From Ruminococcus sp. UBA1780 (GTDB lineage Bacteria > Bacillota > Clostridia > Oscillospirales > Ruminococcaceae): a stretch of 5,607 bases of DNA. The notes beneath the pieces are model-generated. The model made no database searches. It saw only the letters and a program-made list of their open reading frames with translations, and was not told where the DNA came from. A program made the translations under genes and the position numbers. The stretch lies in assembly GCA_002315235.1 (NCBI GenBank), contig DCGK01000134.1:1-5607 (forward strand). Direction: 5' to 3'. Shown piece by piece: positions 1-5,580 of the stretch; the stretch's first letter is position 1, and each line of letters starts with the position of its first letter.

Positions 1-42
1 TTCCTTACCAAGGAAGTGCTCTGCCTGCTGAGCTAAGACAGC
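1..42 (-). tRNA. tRNA-Thr (anticodon GGU), 5' 42 nt only, cut by the window edge
   Basis: Read on the minus strand, the sequence folds as the first 42 nt of a canonical tRNA. The acceptor 5' strand is GCTGTCT, followed by T8 and A9. The D-arm is GCTC/GAGC with G18-G19 and A21 in the loop, and base 26 is A. The anticodon stem starts CTTCC and its 3' strand GGAA runs to the window edge. The seven-base loop TTGGTAA places GGT at positions 34-36, with T33 and A37 as expected, giving threonine (codons ACC and ACU). The variable region, T-arm and acceptor 3' strand lie outside the window. A consensus promoter sits just upstream, so this is probably the first gene of its transcript, possibly of a tRNA cluster. 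Identity is read from the anticodon only. Confidence 0.93.
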
Positions 43-58
43 GTCAGTCAACTATTCA

Positions 59-87
59 ATTATACTATGAAAAAAGAGCTTTGTCAA
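59..87 (-). promoter_or_regulatory. Consensus housekeeping-sigma promoter for the tRNA-Thr gene
   Basis: On the minus strand, TTGACA (82-87) and TATAAT (59-64) are separated by exactly 17 nt (65-81), a perfect match to the vegetative sigma-70/SigA consensus. Transcription would start around position 52, giving a leader of roughly 10 nt before the tRNA 5' end at 42, normal for a stable RNA gene. The -35 box lies wholly inside the 3' arm of the rnr terminator hairpin, and the terminator's T-run is inside the spacer, so the two elements share bases. The promoter call comes directly from sequence; the start site is inferred. Confidence 0.92.
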
Positions 88-107
88 GGGATTTGACAAA
101 GCTCCTT
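70..107 (-). terminator. Intrinsic terminator after rnr, overlapping the tRNA promoter
   Basis: On the minus strand, GAGCTTTGTCAA (93-104) and TTGACAAAGCTC (76-87) form a perfect 12-bp stem around the 5-nt loop ATCCC, followed at once by six T (70-75). The stem can extend by AAG pairing with the first U residues. It begins about 35 nt after the rnr stop codon and ends the rnr transcript. On the plus strand the hairpin is not followed by a T-run, so it is directional. Its 3' arm contains the -35 box of the downstream tRNA promoter. Confidence 0.92.
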
Positions 108-141
108 CGTATTGCATGTAATATCCGGACTGCTGAAATAA

Positions 142-2262
142 TTACTCAGCAATGCTGAAATCAATATTTCCGCTGTTTACGTTTGAAGCGGTACACTTGA
201 CTTTAACTTTGTCGCCGAGTGCAAATATTTTGCCGGAACGTTCACCCTTAAGGGAAACAAGTCCGTCATATTCGTAGGTATCATCTTCAAGTGTATTTAT
301 ATGTACAAGACCTTCAACGGTGTTTTCAAGTTCAACATAGAATCCGAAATCTGTAACAGACGAGATAATTCCTTCAAATTCATCTCCGAGATGTCTCTTC
401 ATGAATTCTGCCATATAGCACGCTTCACAGTCGCGCTCTATTTTTACGGCTGTGATTTCGGTTGAAGTAGCACGTTCAGATGCATTTGTTACAAATGACT
501 GATATCTCTTTGCAAGCCACTGTGCATCAGCGCCGGTTACCACATCAGAAAGAATTCTGTGAATTGCAAGGTCAGGATAACGTCTGATAGGTGATGTAAA
601 ATGTGAATAGTCCTCAAGTGCAAGACCGAAATGTCCTACCGGATCAGGTGCGTATTTAGCCTTTGCCATTGAACGCAGAAGAATATTGTTGATAACAGGG
701 AATTTTTCACTGTCTCTGTTGTTGTTGAGAATCTCAGCAAAATGCCCCGGTTTGATATTTGAAAAATGAGGGTATTCGATATTCATTCTTGTAAGGAAAT
801 CTCTCATGTCTGCAATCTTTTCAGGTGACGGATCCTCATGAATACGGTAAACAAAAGGAATCTGCGATGTTCTTGCAAGATTTGCCGCACACTGGTTGGC
901 AAGCAGCATAAATTCCTCAATAATCATTTCGCTCTTTCCGCGTGTTCTCGGAACAACATCAACGCATGTGTCTGTTTCATCAATTATAAGCTTGCTTTCT
1001 GATGTTTCAAGTGAAGGAGCACCGCGCTTTTCACGGTTTACCATCAGAATGTCGGCAAGCTCGTTCATAACAGTTATGTTTTCACTTACGCGTGAGTATT
1101 TTGCTTTGATTTCATCGTCGGCACTGCCGTCAAGAATTTTGTTTATTTCCTTGTAAACACCCTTTACTGCAGAACAGATAACAGTTTTGTGGAACCTGTA
1201 GCTTTTGATTTTAGCATCGCTGTCAAGTTCGATAAGACATGAAAATGCGAGTCTGTCCTCGTTCGGATTAAGTGAGCAGATTCCGTTTGAAAGCTCCTTT
1301 GGAAGCATCGGTATAACTCTGTCAGCATAGTAAACGCTGGTGCCTCTTACGAGAGCTTCTTTGTCGAGAGGAGAGTTGCCCTTAACATAGTGCGAAACGT
1401 CCGCAATATGAACTCCGAGCTGATATCCTCCGTTTGTGCGTTTTACTGAAATAGCATCGTCAATATCCTTTGTTTCAGCACTGTCTATAGTAAAAATAAT
1501 GTCATCTCTGAGATCAAGTCTGTTTTTCATATCCTGTGCACTGATACCGGCTTCTGAAAGCTTTCTGGCTTCTTCAGCTGCGTCTTCAGGAAATTCAATT
1601 GAAATGCCGCTTGCCATGAGAACCGCCATAGCACAGCTGCTTGCTTTTTCAGAGCTGCCGAAAGTCGATATAACGGCTGCCTTGTGTGCTGCGTGACTTG
1701 TGCCGCGGGCAATAATCTGAGCAATAACCTTGTCTCCCGGCTTTGCACCGCAGCTGTTTTCAACCACACGTACAGCTGTTTTTGACATTGTATCAGGGAT
1801 GATAAAGAATTCCCTGTATTCCTGCTGGAGGACGCCTGTGATTGTTGCGTCTGCCTGTTCAAGAACTGACAGAACCTCGCCTTCAGGCTTGCCTGTTCTG
1901 GACGGAATCAGTGATGCGAGAACCTTGTCTCCGGGAAGAGAACCCAGGAGGTATTTTCCCGGAATAAACACCTCTGTTTTATCTTCATCTTTTTCAATAA
2001 AGCCGAAAGTTTTGCTTATTCTTTTTACTGTTGCCTTAAAATATCCCATGCGTGCGCACAGAACATATCCCTTTTTCTGGTCGAAAATCTGGCCTTCATT
2101 ACGAAGTTCATCAAGAGCTTTTCTAAAAATGTCGCTTTCGCTCTTTTTGCATTTTGATTTGGCAATCATATCATTACGTGTAAGAGGCTTTTTTCCGGCC
2201 TGGTTTAGCACGAGAAGTATTTTGTTTTTGTAGTAGTTTACAGAATGTTTAGCGTTAGCCAT
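142..2262 (-). CDS. rnr: Ribonuclease R (RNB-family 3'-5' exoribonuclease)
   Basis: A 706-residue processive, hydrolytic 3'-5' exoribonuclease, cytoplasmic, acting in turnover of structured RNA, rRNA quality control and tmRNA-linked decay (family knowledge). Domain order seen: winged-helix-like N-terminus (about residues 10-68), two cold-shock/OB domains (about 70-135 and 138-200), RNB catalytic domain (about 247-575) and an S1 domain (about 626-705). The metal-binding aspartates are D260, D266, D268 and D269 in IDSAETKDIDDA, with the same spacing as D201/207/209/210 of E. coli RNase II. The segment HFTSPIRRYPDLAIHR (554-569) is the signature around the catalytic arginine. The N-terminal winged helix and overall length favour RNase R over RNase II. 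The start ATG follows AAAGGAG with 8 nt between GGAG and the ATG. The protein ends at the S1 domain and lacks the lysine-rich tail of some RNase R proteins. secG lies upstream, as in many Bacillota, but a tRNA gene rather than smpB lies downstream. A terminator-like hairpin precedes the gene and another follows it. Confidence 0.96.
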   Translation of the reverse strand: MANAKHSVNYYKNKILLVLNQAGKKPLTRNDMIAKSKCKKSESDIFRKALDELRNEGQIFDQKKGYVLCARMGYFKATVKRISKTFGFIEKDEDKTEVFIPGKYLLGSLPGDKVLASLIPSRTGKPEGEVLSVLEQADATITGVLQQEYREFFIIPDTMSKTAVRVVENSCGAKPGDKVIAQIIARGTSHAAHKAAVISTFGSSEKASSCAMAVLMASGISIEFPEDAAEEARKLSEAGISAQDMKNRLDLRDDIIFTIDSAETKDIDDAISVKRTNGGYQLGVHIADVSHYVKGNSPLDKEALVRGTSVYYADRVIPMLPKELSNGICSLNPNEDRLAFSCLIELDSDAKIKSYRFHKTVICSAVKGVYKEINKILDGSADDEIKAKYSRVSENITVMNELADILMVNREKRGAPSLETSESKLIIDETDTCVDVVPRTRGKSEMIIEEFMLLANQCAANLARTSQIPFVYRIHEDPSPEKIADMRDFLTRMNIEYPHFSNIKPGHFAEILNNNRDSEKFPVINNILLRSMAKAKYAPDPVGHFGLALEDYSHFTSPIRRYPDLAIHRILSDVVTGADAQWLAKRYQSFVTNASERATSTEITAVKIERDCEACYMAEFMKRHLGDEFEGIISSVTDFGFYVELENTVEGLVHINTLEDDTYEYDGLVSLKGERSGKIFALGDKVKVKCTASNVNSGNIDFSIAE

Positions 2263-2294
2263 TTTTTACGCTCCTTTCATATGCGTTTTGAAAT

Positions 2295-2356
2295 AAAAAA
2301 ATAATCCTGCATACTGGCATAAAATTCCTTGTCAGAATATTACCATTACGCAGGAT
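2295..2356 (-). terminator. Hairpin plus U-tract between secG and rnr
   Basis: On the minus strand, ATCCTGC (2350-2356) pairs with GCAGGAT (2304-2310). The stem can continue inward as an imperfect helix (GUAAUGGUA against UGCCAGUAU, with one mismatch and G-U pairs), leaving an A/U-rich loop. A TATTTTTTTATTT tract follows. The hairpin begins 15 nt after the secG stop codon and ends about 40 nt before the rnr start, so it looks like the secG terminator. If fully efficient it would isolate rnr, for which I see no convincing promoter, so partial readthrough or RNA processing is possible. The stem and T-run are seen directly; efficiency is unknown. Confidence 0.78.
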
Positions 2357-2370
2357 AAAATGTATCGTTC

Positions 2371-2628
2371 TTAGTTAAAGAAAAGCGGTACCAGGTTGAT
2401 TGCAAGTGTAAGTACGAAGAATAGGATCAGGCTGTACTTAGTTGCCTTGATAAGCTTCGCTTCCTTTGTTCTGCCTTCGTTCTTTCCGTAGAATGAATCG
2501 GAAGAAGCGCCTGTAATAGCAGAAGTCATACTGTTCTGAGCCTTACTGTCCTGACTGAGACAAAGAAAAATCAGTACCAGGCAGCAAAGAAGCAGAATAA
2601 TACCCATTACTATCTCTGCGACGGACAT
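2371..2628 (-). CDS. secG: Preprotein translocase subunit SecG
   Basis: An 85-residue inner-membrane protein, the small accessory subunit of the SecYEG channel that aids SecA-driven protein export (family knowledge). Two hydrophobic membrane segments are visible, about residues 5-24 and 64-83. Between them is a polar loop containing SSDSFYGKNEGRTKEAKL, a good match to the conserved SecG loop (S/T-D-T/S-F-F/Y-G-K-N-x-G-R-T). Length is typical for the Gram-positive form (about 75-85 residues). The start ATG is preceded by a strong AAGGAGGG site with 7 nt between GGAGG and the ATG. An overlapping out-of-frame ATG in GTATGAAATG is not used. The gene has its own promoter and is followed by a U-tract hairpin before rnr. 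It follows the thiamin operon but has no visible functional tie to it. Confidence 0.95.
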   Translation of the reverse strand: MSVAEIVMGIILLLCCLVLIFLCLSQDSKAQNSMTSAITGASSDSFYGKNEGRTKEAKLIKATKYSLILFFVLTLAINLVPLFFN

Positions 2629-2671
2629 TTCATACCCTCCTTAATACAAATAATGTTGTAATATCTAATCT

Positions 2672-2700
2672 ATTATAACACGTTGCGGTAATAAAATCAA
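2672..2700 (-). promoter_or_regulatory. Promoter of secG (extended -10)
   Basis: On the minus strand, TTGATT (2695-2700, 4 of 6 matches to TTGACA) and a perfect TATAAT (2672-2677) are 17 nt apart. The -10 is preceded by TGT, making an extended -10 element (TG-N-TATAAT) that compensates for the weaker -35. The start would be near 2665, giving a leader of about 37 nt ending in the strong AAGGAGGG ribosome site. Its position just after the thiD stop implies that secG, and perhaps rnr, is transcribed independently of the TPP-controlled operon. Confidence 0.85.
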
Positions 2701-2709
2701 TAGATTTTA
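2692..2709 (-). repeat. AT-rich inverted repeat after thiD (possible weak terminator)
   Basis: On the minus strand, TAAAATC (2703-2709) and GATTTTA (2692-2698) pair as a 7-bp stem with the 4-nt loop TATT, 7 nt after the thiD stop codon. With one G-C pair and only a short broken T-run after it, it would be a weak terminator at best. It overlaps the -35 box of secG. No stronger terminator is seen between thiD and secG, so thiamin-operon transcripts may run into secG. Confidence 0.4.
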
Positions 2710-2716
2710 AAAAATA

Positions 2717-3499
2717 TCATCTCATCATATAAAGATGGTCTACGGGTCCTGAGCCGCGGCCGAGATTCAGCTGAGCCCTGAGTGCACCTGTCAGATATTC
2801 CTTTGCGGCGCGGACGCTTTCGCTTACATTAAGACCTGCAGCCAGTCCGCAGGCAATAGCCGAAGACAGTGTGCAGCCGGTTCCGTGAGTATTCGGATTG
2901 TCAATGCGCTGCGCACTGAATGTCATGACTTTTCCGTTTTCAAGCAGGAGATCAGTTGCATCTGAAATACTGTGTCCGCCCTTGACGAGAACTGCAACAG
3001 ATGTTTTTTCAGCGATAATACGTGCCGCCTTTTCCATGTCCTCAGTTCCTGAGATTTTTATTCCGCTGAGTACTTCGGCTTCCGGAATATTCGGAGTTAT
3101 TACACGCGCCAGCGGAAATAATTTTTCCGTAAGCACTTCAAGTGCGTCCTCTGAAATAAGTCTGCTTCCGCTTGTGGAAATCATAACAGGATCCGTAACA
3201 ACATTTGCAGCCTTGTATTCCAGTATTTTTTCTGCAATAATGCTTATTATTCCCGGTTCGGAAAGCATTCCTGTTTTTATACTGTCAGGAAAAATATCGG
3301 TAAAAATGCTGTCGAGCTGGGCGCCGACAAATTCAGGGGTAACACTGAATATTCCCGAAACACCTGTGGTGTTCTGCGCAGTCAGTGCCGTAACCGCACT
3401 CATTGCATACATTCCGTGGGCGGATATCGTTTTTATATCCGCCTGAATTCCGGCACCTCCGCTGCAGTCGGAACCGGCAATTGTAAGAACTTTTTTCAT
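2717..3499 (-). CDS. thiD: Hydroxymethylpyrimidine / phosphomethylpyrimidine kinase ThiD
   Basis: A 260-residue cytoplasmic ribokinase-fold enzyme that uses ATP to phosphorylate 4-amino-5-hydroxymethyl-2-methylpyrimidine and then its monophosphate, giving HMP-PP for ThiE (family knowledge). Seen: N-terminal signature GSDCSGGAGIQADIKT (residues 9-24), the TALTAQNTTGV segment with Q42 at the expected pyrimidine-binding position, DPVMISTSG (103-111), TPNIPEAE (135-142), the KGGH turn (173-176), the anion-hole and catalytic motif THGTGCTLSSA with C209 (204-214), and the C-terminal GSGPVDH (249-255). Length is typical. An in-frame ATG 19 codons upstream (3556) is rejected because family homology starts at MKKVLTIAGSD, where a GGAAGGAAG ribosome site sits 7 nt ahead. 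The start overlaps the thiE stop as ATGA, indicating translational coupling. A fused ThiE domain is absent, which fits the separate thiE upstream. Confidence 0.96.
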   Translation of the reverse strand: MKKVLTIAGSDCSGGAGIQADIKTISAHGMYAMSAVTALTAQNTTGVSGIFSVTPEFVGAQLDSIFTDIFPDSIKTGMLSEPGIISIIAEKILEYKAANVVTDPVMISTSGSRLISEDALEVLTEKLFPLARVITPNIPEAEVLSGIKISGTEDMEKAARIIAEKTSVAVLVKGGHSISDATDLLLENGKVMTFSAQRIDNPNTHGTGCTLSSAIACGLAAGLNVSESVRAAKEYLTGALRAQLNLGRGSGPVDHLYMMR

Positions 3500-4152
3500 A
3501 CCGTGGCTTCCTTCCCTGAAATAATGCGTTCTGATAATCCAAGAAGATAACGGCATTCATTTTCTATATCCTCAGCAGCAAATATTGCTGAAACAAGCGC
3601 GGTTCCGGCAATTCCTGTGCCGGAAAGCTGCAGGATATTGTTTCTGTTTATACCGCCTATAGCCACAACCGGAATACTTACGGATGCACATATTTCCCGG
3701 AGTATATCATGTGAAAGCGGTTTTGCATCATTTTTTGTGGTGCTTCCGAACACAGCGCCGGAGCCTATATAGTCAGCGCCGTCCCTTTCGGCTTTTACGG
3801 CCAGTTCAGGAGAAGCAGCCGTTACACCTATTATCATGTTCTTTCCTGTTATTTCCCTTGCCTGGTACAGCGACATATCCTTCTGGCCTATGTGAACGCC
3901 GTCAGCACCTGACTTTACGGCTGTGACCGGATCGTCGTTGATAATCAGCGGTACATTGTAGCTTCTGCAGAGGTCCTTTATTTCAAGAGCTTCCTTCAGA
4001 ATTTCGTCTCTGCTGAGATTTTTTTCTCTCAGCTGAAGACAGGTAATGCCGCCCCGGAGAGCGGCTTCAGTCTGTTCGAGAAGTGTCTGTTTTCCGGTCC
4101 ATGCGCGGTCGGTAACAGCGTACAGCTTCATCATGTCTTTAATACTGTTCAT
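3496..4152 (-). CDS. thiE: Thiamin-phosphate synthase (pyrophosphorylase) ThiE
   Basis: A cytoplasmic TIM-barrel enzyme condensing HMP-PP with thiazole phosphate (or its carboxylate) to thiamin phosphate, releasing pyrophosphate (family knowledge). From the chosen start it is 218 residues, a normal length. Motifs seen: LYAVTDR (10-16), LQLREK (39-44), INDDP with Mg-ligand aspartates (71-75), GADGVHIGQKD (82-92), IGVTAAS (108-114), GADYIGSGAVF (125-135), the TTK diphosphate-loop segment (138-140), AIGGI (164-168) and LVSAI (186-190). I chose the ATG at 4150-4152 because AGGA lies 6 nt ahead. An ATG 18 nt upstream (4168-4170) would overlap the thiC stop as ATGA and give 224 residues but has no clear ribosome site. 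The MM at residues 7-8 is another option. The stop overlaps the thiD start by 4 nt. Substrate supply fits: ThiC and ThiD flank it. Confidence 0.95.
   Translation of the reverse strand: MNSIKDMMKLYAVTDRAWTGKQTLLEQTEAALRGGITCLQLREKNLSRDEILKEALEIKDLCRSYNVPLIINDDPVTAVKSGADGVHIGQKDMSLYQAREITGKNMIIGVTAASPELAVKAERDGADYIGSGAVFGSTTKNDAKPLSHDILREICASVSIPVVAIGGINRNNILQLSGTGIAGTALVSAIFAAEDIENECRYLLGLSERIISGKEATV
3507..3515 (-). promoter_or_regulatory. Ribosome binding site that sets the thiD start
   Basis: GGAAGGAAG on the minus strand lies inside the end of thiE, 7 nt before the ATG at 3497-3499. It supports that ATG over the upstream in-frame ATG at 3554-3556, which would extend thiD into thiE by 19 codons with no family similarity. 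Confidence 0.75.
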
Positions 4153-4158
4153 TTGTTT

Positions 4159-4162
4159 TCCT
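4159..4162 (-). promoter_or_regulatory. Ribosome binding site supporting the downstream thiE start
   Basis: AGGA (within ACAGGAAAAC on the minus strand) is 6 nt ahead of the ATG at 4150-4152. The competing ATG at 4168-4170 has only A/T-rich sequence upstream, though its ATGA overlap with the thiC stop could allow coupled reinitiation. The choice changes the protein by six residues only. Confidence 0.5.
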
Positions 4163-4166
4163 GTTA

Positions 4167-5465
4167 TCATTCATCAAATATTGAAACAATTTCTCCGTCG
4201 AGAATTCTGTTTACATTCTTTACTGCACAGAAGTTGCCGCACATGCTGCATGTATCTTCCTTCTGCGGTTTTGATGATTCTCTGTACGCACGTGCTTTTT
4301 CAGGATCTATTGCTTCCCTGAACATTCCTTCCCAGTCAAGTGCGTGACGAGCCTTGTCCATTCGCATATCCCAGTCAGCTGCATGAGGAAGTCCCTTTGC
4401 AATATCAGCTGCATGGGCTGCTATTCTTGTGGCTATGATACCTTCCTTAACATCCTGTGCATCAGGAAGTCTGAGATGTTCGGCAGGTGTAACGTAGCAG
4501 AGAAATGCAGCTCCGCTCTGGGCAGCGATTGCTCCGCCGATAGCTGATGTAATGTGGTCATATCCGGGCGCTATATCAGTAACTATAGGGCCGAGTACGT
4601 AGAAAGGCGCACCGTGGCAGAGTGTCTTCTGGATTTCCATGTTCGCTGCAATCTGGTTGAGAGGCATGTGTCCCGGACCTTCAATCATTACCTGCACGTC
4701 CTTTTCCCATGCGCGTTTTGTGAGTTCTCCGAGAGTAATGAGCTCCTCTATCTGAGCCGGATCTGTGCCGTCAAAAATGCTTCCCGGTCTGCATGCGTCG
4801 CCGAGACTGAGTGTTACATCATATTCACGGCAGATTTCAAGAATTTCATCAAATCTTTCATAGAAAGGATTTTCGTTTCCGGTCATTTCCATCCATGCGA
4901 AAATGATTGAACCGCCTCTTGATACTATGTTCATCAGACGTTTGTTTCGCTTGAATTTCTGTACGGTTTCCCTGTTTATTCCGCAGTGGATTGTCATGAA
5001 ATCAACACCGTCCTCCGCGTGCATTCTTACGATGTCAATCCATTCGTCTGATGTGATTGTTCTGAGTGCCTTGTGATAATAAACAACTGCGTCGTAAATC
5101 GGAACTGTACCTATCATGGCAGGACATTCGGAGGTGAGCATTTTTCTGAATTTTCTTGTGTCTCCGTATGAGCTGAGATCCATGATTGCTTCTGCACCAA
5201 GGTCAACGGCACTCTGTACCTTTTTAAGCTCCTCTTCAGAATCTGCCATGTCTCTTGATGTGCCGAGGTTTACGTTGATTTTGGTTGTAAGTTCCGCACC
5301 TACACCGTTTGGACTAATACATTTGTGAAGCCTGTTGCATGGAATAATTGCTTTTCCTTCAGCGATAAGCTTCATGAGCTTTTCCTCTGAAATATATTCC
5401 TTTGCTGCAACGGCTTTCATTTCGTCAGTGAGTATGTCTTTTCTGGCTGCTTCCATCTGTGTCAT
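4167..5465 (-). CDS. thiC: Phosphomethylpyrimidine synthase ThiC (short form)
   Basis: A 432-residue radical-SAM enzyme converting aminoimidazole ribotide (AIR), a purine intermediate, to HMP-P, the pyrimidine half of thiamin, using a 4Fe-4S cluster and SAM (family knowledge). Seen: PCNRLH (42-47) and GVGAELTTKINVNLGTS (54-70) near the start, SRGGSI (182-187), GDACRPGS (222-229), EGPGHMPLNQ (262-271), GPIVTDIAPGYDH (292-304), CYVTPAEHL (323-331) and the C-terminal cluster motif CSMCGNFC with C406, C409 and C413. It lacks the long N-terminal extension of the roughly 600-residue proteobacterial and plant forms, matching the short clostridial/archaeal type. The cysteine spacing is CX2CX3C, one residue shorter than the CX2CX4C of the long form. 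The start ATG has a modest AGG site 7 nt ahead. It is the first gene of the operon, preceded by a riboswitch-type terminator. Oxygen sensitivity of such enzymes fits an anaerobe. Confidence 0.97.
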   Translation of the reverse strand: MTQMEAARKDILTDEMKAVAAKEYISEEKLMKLIAEGKAIIPCNRLHKCISPNGVGAELTTKINVNLGTSRDMADSEEELKKVQSAVDLGAEAIMDLSSYGDTRKFRKMLTSECPAMIGTVPIYDAVVYYHKALRTITSDEWIDIVRMHAEDGVDFMTIHCGINRETVQKFKRNKRLMNIVSRGGSIIFAWMEMTGNENPFYERFDEILEICREYDVTLSLGDACRPGSIFDGTDPAQIEELITLGELTKRAWEKDVQVMIEGPGHMPLNQIAANMEIQKTLCHGAPFYVLGPIVTDIAPGYDHITSAIGGAIAAQSGAAFLCYVTPAEHLRLPDAQDVKEGIIATRIAAHAADIAKGLPHAADWDMRMDKARHALDWEGMFREAIDPEKARAYRESSKPQKEDTCSMCGNFCAVKNVNRILDGEIVSIFDE

Positions 5466-5532
5466 TTATGTACCTGCTTTCGTTTGAAATTGCAGTGAAC
5501 GCAGTTTGTTTAATACGTTTACTGTAATGCAT

Positions 5533-5564
5533 AAAAAATGAGAGCGTACACGGGTACCGCTCTC
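5533..5564 (-). terminator. Riboswitch-controlled intrinsic terminator upstream of thiC
   Basis: On the minus strand, GAGAGCG (5558-5564) pairs with CGCTCTC (5540-5546). Alternatively GAGAGC/GCTCTC stacks on GTAC/GTAC with one bulged G around the loop CCGT. A T-run follows (ATTTTTTAT, 5531-5539). It lies between the TPP aptamer 3' end and thiC, about 70 nt before the start codon. This is the usual place of an off-switch terminator formed when TPP binds. The competing antiterminator strand is not evident in the visible part and probably lies in the aptamer beyond the window edge. Confidence 0.88.
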
Positions 5565-5580
5565 CGAAAAAAATCGATGT

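Noticed and set aside
93..121. Plus-strand TTGACA in the rnr terminator stem as a promoter toward rnr
   Set aside because: It is the mirror copy created by the palindrome. The sequence 17 nt downstream (ATGTAA) is a poor -10, and it would drive antisense transcription only.
1527..1862. Minus-strand 111-codon frame inside rnr
   Set aside because: It is an out-of-frame, Gln/Arg/Ser-rich shadow of the rnr reading frame. The rnr frame carries the domains continuously through this stretch, so there is no sign of frameshift or overlap coding.
896..2233. Several plus-strand open frames of 80-170 codons opposite rnr
   Set aside because: They lie antisense to an intact RNase R with clear domain motifs, are low-complexity Ser/Ile-rich translations typical of shadow frames, and have no ribosome sites or family motifs.
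2308..2335. Possible rnr promoter CTGACA - 16 nt - TATGCA
   Set aside because: The -10 matches only three of six positions and lacks the conserved final T. I did not list it as a feature, only as context for the secG/rnr hairpin.
3500..3556. Longer thiD start adding 19 residues
   Set aside because: The added residues match nothing in the ThiD family and lie within thiE. The internal ATG has a good ribosome site and starts exactly at the conserved MKKVLTIAGSD.
2898..4910. Plus-strand open frames opposite thiD, thiE and thiC
   Set aside because: All are covered by well-conserved minus-strand genes. None shows a recognisable motif, a promoter or a plausible ribosome site.
5466..5532. Hairpin in the thiC leader (CTGC with GCAG) that could hide the ribosome site
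   Set aside because: Only 4 bp with a long loop. The terminator already explains regulation, so a second switch is not supported.
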